DNA from: Acinetobacter tianfuensis
GTDB taxonomy: Bacteria > Pseudomonadota > Gammaproteobacteria > Pseudomonadales > Moraxellaceae
Assembly: GCF_003611465.1 (NCBI RefSeq)
Contig: NZ_RAXV01000017.1
Location: forward strand, 1 to 64,000
DNA length: 64,000 bases
Reading direction: 5' to 3'
The translations under genes were made by a program, and so were the position numbers. Shown here in pieces: positions 61,975 through 64,000 of the stretch. Every line of letters starts with the position of its first letter. Position 1 is the stretch's first letter. The notes under the pieces are model-generated. The model did no database searches. It saw only the letters and a list, made by a program, of their open reading frames with translations, and was not told where the DNA came from.

Positions 61975-63411
61975 TCAGCTATTAGAGATACTATTTGAGA
62001 TGTTTGGTTGAATTATTTTTACTTTACTAGGAAATAATTTAACGCAAGCAAAATACAGTACCGCAGTGAAAATAAGCCCAGCTATCCAAGAAAGGTCTAC
62101 TCCTCCTAGCATATGAGCAATACTTCCCGTATACAGTTTTGTATCAATGAACGGAAGCTGAAAGAGAATGCCTGCAAAATAACAGCCAATACCAATCATA
62201 TTCCAGCGGCCATATTTCCCATTTGGATTAGACAACTCTTCAATATCGCATTTTTCATGTGAAATAAAATAATAATCAATAAGGTTAATCGCACTCCATG
62301 GAATAAAGAACGTTAAAAGAAATAAGATAAAAGACTTAAATGCGCTAAGAAATGAATGCTCACCCAAGATAGCAATGATTGTAGATATTGCGACGATCCC
62401 AAGAACAGCTATAAGTCTTTGCTTTTTAGTAATATTTAATGTGCCTTTAAAACTGCTGTAAATTGTGGCTATACACATGAAACAGCCATATGAGTTTAGG
62501 GTCGAAATTGTCAGTTTTCCAAAGGCAATACAAAAATATAAAAGAGCTGCCATGGTTCCAATACTGCCTAATCCAATCACATAAGCAACTTCATTTCCAA
62601 CAAAATTGCCTTGAGCAATTTGGGCAATAAATACGCCTAGCGTCATTGAAATTTGCGAGCCGATAAAAGACCCTCCAGCAACTGCCCAAAAAACTTTAGA
62701 AGATGACGTTTTGCTAGGTAAATATCTTGAATAGTCTGCTACATATGGACCAAAAGCGATTTGCCATGAAGCAGATAGTGAAATAGCCAGTAAAAATGAT
62801 GACCAATCAAAATGTTTGACTGCAAATAGCGTTGAAATATCAGCAATCAACATGATTTTGGTGAAAATAATGATGAATGTAATAATGCCGAGAATACTTG
62901 CGACCTTACCAATCCAGTGAATGACTCGATAACCGACCGTTGCTAAAATGATAATAATCGCAGCAAAAATCAAAATTCCTACGAGGTTGCTGGTATTTAG
63001 CAGCTTGGCAATTGCTTGTCCAGAAAGTACGGTCCCTGTTGCTGTAAAACCAATATACATAAAGCAAACAAGTAAAATTGGAATGCAGGCGCCATATACT
63101 CCAAATTGGACACGGCTTGAAATCATTTGCGGTAAGCCTAATTTAGGACCTTGGGCTGCATGCAGCGCCATAATGGTAGATCCAAAAGCCTGGCCAATAA
63201 TTAAGCCAATGATTGACCAAAAAACATCGCCTCCGAGTACAACAGCCAGAGCACCTGTCACAATAGCTGTAATTTGTAAATTGGCTCCAAACCATAAAGT
63301 AAATTGGCTAAAAACACTTCCATGTCTTTCATTTTCTGGAATAAAATCAATTGATCGATTTTCAATAAATTTATTCCCTTGCGGCTTTCCTGCTTCTGCG
63401 CTTTGTGTCAT
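61975..63411 (-). CDS. NCS1-family permease (cytosine/purine or related nucleobase)
   Basis: A 478-residue, twelve-helix inner-membrane symporter of the NCS1 (CodB/PurP) family. It begins with an N-terminal RSIDFIPENERHGSVFSQFTLWFGANLQ segment, as in cytosine/purine permeases. GQAFGSTIMALHAAQGPKLGLPQMISSRVQFGVYG follows near residues 73-107, then WQIAFGPYVADYSRYLP near 215 and a C-terminal WSAINLIDYY segment. It imports a nucleobase or similar nitrogen heterocycle with Na+ or H+. No linked catabolic enzyme lies in the window, so the substrate is open. Confidence 0.85.
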   Translation of the reverse strand: MTQSAEAGKPQGNKFIENRSIDFIPENERHGSVFSQFTLWFGANLQITAIVTGALAVVLGGDVFWSIIGLIIGQAFGSTIMALHAAQGPKLGLPQMISSRVQFGVYGACIPILLVCFMYIGFTATGTVLSGQAIAKLLNTSNLVGILIFAAIIIILATVGYRVIHWIGKVASILGIITFIIIFTKIMLIADISTLFAVKHFDWSSFLLAISLSASWQIAFGPYVADYSRYLPSKTSSSKVFWAVAGGSFIGSQISMTLGVFIAQIAQGNFVGNEVAYVIGLGSIGTMAALLYFCIAFGKLTISTLNSYGCFMCIATIYSSFKGTLNITKKQRLIAVLGIVAISTIIAILGEHSFLSAFKSFILFLLTFFIPWSAINLIDYYFISHEKCDIEELSNPNGKYGRWNMIGIGCYFAGILFQLPFIDTKLYTGSIAHMLGGVDLSWIAGLIFTAVLYFACVKLFPSKVKIIQPNISNSISNS

Positions 63412-63919
63412 ACGAATGTCCTTTCGTCATAGAGATTTATCCTTGATTACTTCAATGATTAATCCCCGATATCTAATTTATTTCACAAGAATATTGACTG
63501 CGGCCGTTATAATCAGTATCCCACTGGTATTTATTAGCAATTTTTACACTTTCAATGAATATTCATGACTAAGCATGTATATACAATTGTGTGCTGATAA
63601 AATAACCTGATCGTAAAAATAAAATCAATAGCTAAAAAAATGACAAACCTTAAAATAAGTTAAGTTAATGAAAATTAATAAAATATAATTTTATATGTAA
63701 ATCATCATCCATATATAGAATTTTTTAATGGGTTTTGGATACATGTTATCTCTTATCTTGATATTCGATGGAGTCCAGAGAAAATCGCTTTTCATGTTTC
63801 AGTCAGTTTGTATTCAATCCACTGTTTCGCAGCAAAATAAAAATAAAAGGGAGGAACACTTTTCCACAATCCGTGCTCAACTAAATGTTTGTAAAACAAT
63901 TGGTTAATGCAATATATTG
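63412..63919. other. Intergenic region upstream of the permease, A/T-rich, no gene seen
   Basis: About 500 bp lie between the permease start and the end of the next minus-strand gene. It is A/T-rich, with no credible frame on either strand. It must contain the permease promoter, but no -35/-10 pair stands out from the A/T background. Confidence 0.5.
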
Positions 63920-63947
63920 AAAAAACAGTGATTTACTAGAAATCACT
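63920..63947 (-). terminator. Intrinsic terminator of a gene beyond the window edge
   Basis: On the minus strand AGTGATTT-CTAGT-AAATCACT is followed by G and T6. It shows that a minus-strand gene ends here; the stop codon TAG lies within the hairpin. Confidence 0.75.
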
Positions 63948-64000
63948 CAGCGCTTGAATCATCGGCCGAAAAAAGCGCTGCTTTAAAAAGTTCGAATCAG
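63936..64000 (-). CDS. C-terminal end of an unidentified minus-strand gene (partial)
   Basis: The minus-strand frame is open from the window edge to a TAG at 63936-63938, giving about 20 residues ending FRPMIQALSDF. A perfect intrinsic terminator coincides with the stop, which supports a real gene end. Too little is present to name a family. Confidence 0.45.
   Translation of the reverse strand, partial: DSNFLKQRFFRPMIQALSDF

Overview
The window looks like chromosomal DNA of an Acinetobacter species (Moraxellaceae). This rests on low GC content, A/T-rich codons and a recognisable gene set: CatM/BenM-like and CidR-like LysR regulators, a NasST nitrate system, a malic enzyme close to E. coli MaeA, and a CzcI-CzcCBA operon. 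No rRNA, tRNA, CRISPR array, transposase or phage gene was seen. Species assignment is inference only.

Region by region. 1-20,000 is ordinary core and accessory chromosome: the tail of a gene with a 9-bp coding repeat, a Sel1-repeat protein, a lipoprotein plus hydrolase pair that appears to be one gene split by a frameshift, a zinc-ribbon metallopeptidase, an MTHFR-like protein, LysR and MocR regulators, an AlkK-like acyl-CoA ligase, two DMT exporters, malic enzyme, and a CidA/LrgB pair with its LysR regulator. 19,275-30,729 is nitrate assimilation: nasST diverges from nasA-nirB-(nirD fusion)-nasC-mobA. Two divergent sigma-54 promoters and an ANTAR-type double-hexaloop leader RNA control it. 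The structural genes nasA to nasC use CAA for Gln almost exclusively, unlike their neighbours. 31,009-38,758 is one long operon behind a third sigma-54-like promoter: moaA-moaD-moaE-moaCB-moeA-modABC-cysG. It would supply molybdate, molybdopterin and siroheme, which are what nitrate and nitrite reductase need.

38,914-55,162 concerns metal acquisition. A TonB receptor without a visible Fur box follows the molybdenum operon. Next comes a Fur-box-marked catechol siderophore locus: a siderophore-interacting reductase, a free-standing VibH-like condensation domain, entA, entC, entE, an isochorismatase without carrier domain, a separate aryl carrier protein, an ornithine/lysine-type decarboxylase, a second TonB receptor, and DUF3325/DUF3649/PepSY inner-membrane proteins. 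The parts predict a small 2,3-dihydroxybenzoyl amide of a diamine (mono- or bis-catechol), not a peptide siderophore. 55,310-61,579 is a czcICBA divalent-cation efflux operon behind a MerR-type promoter with a 19-bp spacer; czcI and czcC are separated by a possible attenuator. The window ends with an NCS1 permease and the last codons of a further minus-strand gene.

How it fits together: nitrate enters through NasA and is reduced by NasC (Mo-bisMGD) and NirB (siroheme). Electrons probably come through the fused NirD-flavoprotein. The adjacent operon makes both cofactors, and nitrogen control appears to reach both operons through sigma-54. A catechol system sits directly beside the molybdenum genes, so a role of the predicted catechol amide in molybdenum as well as iron uptake is a testable possibility.
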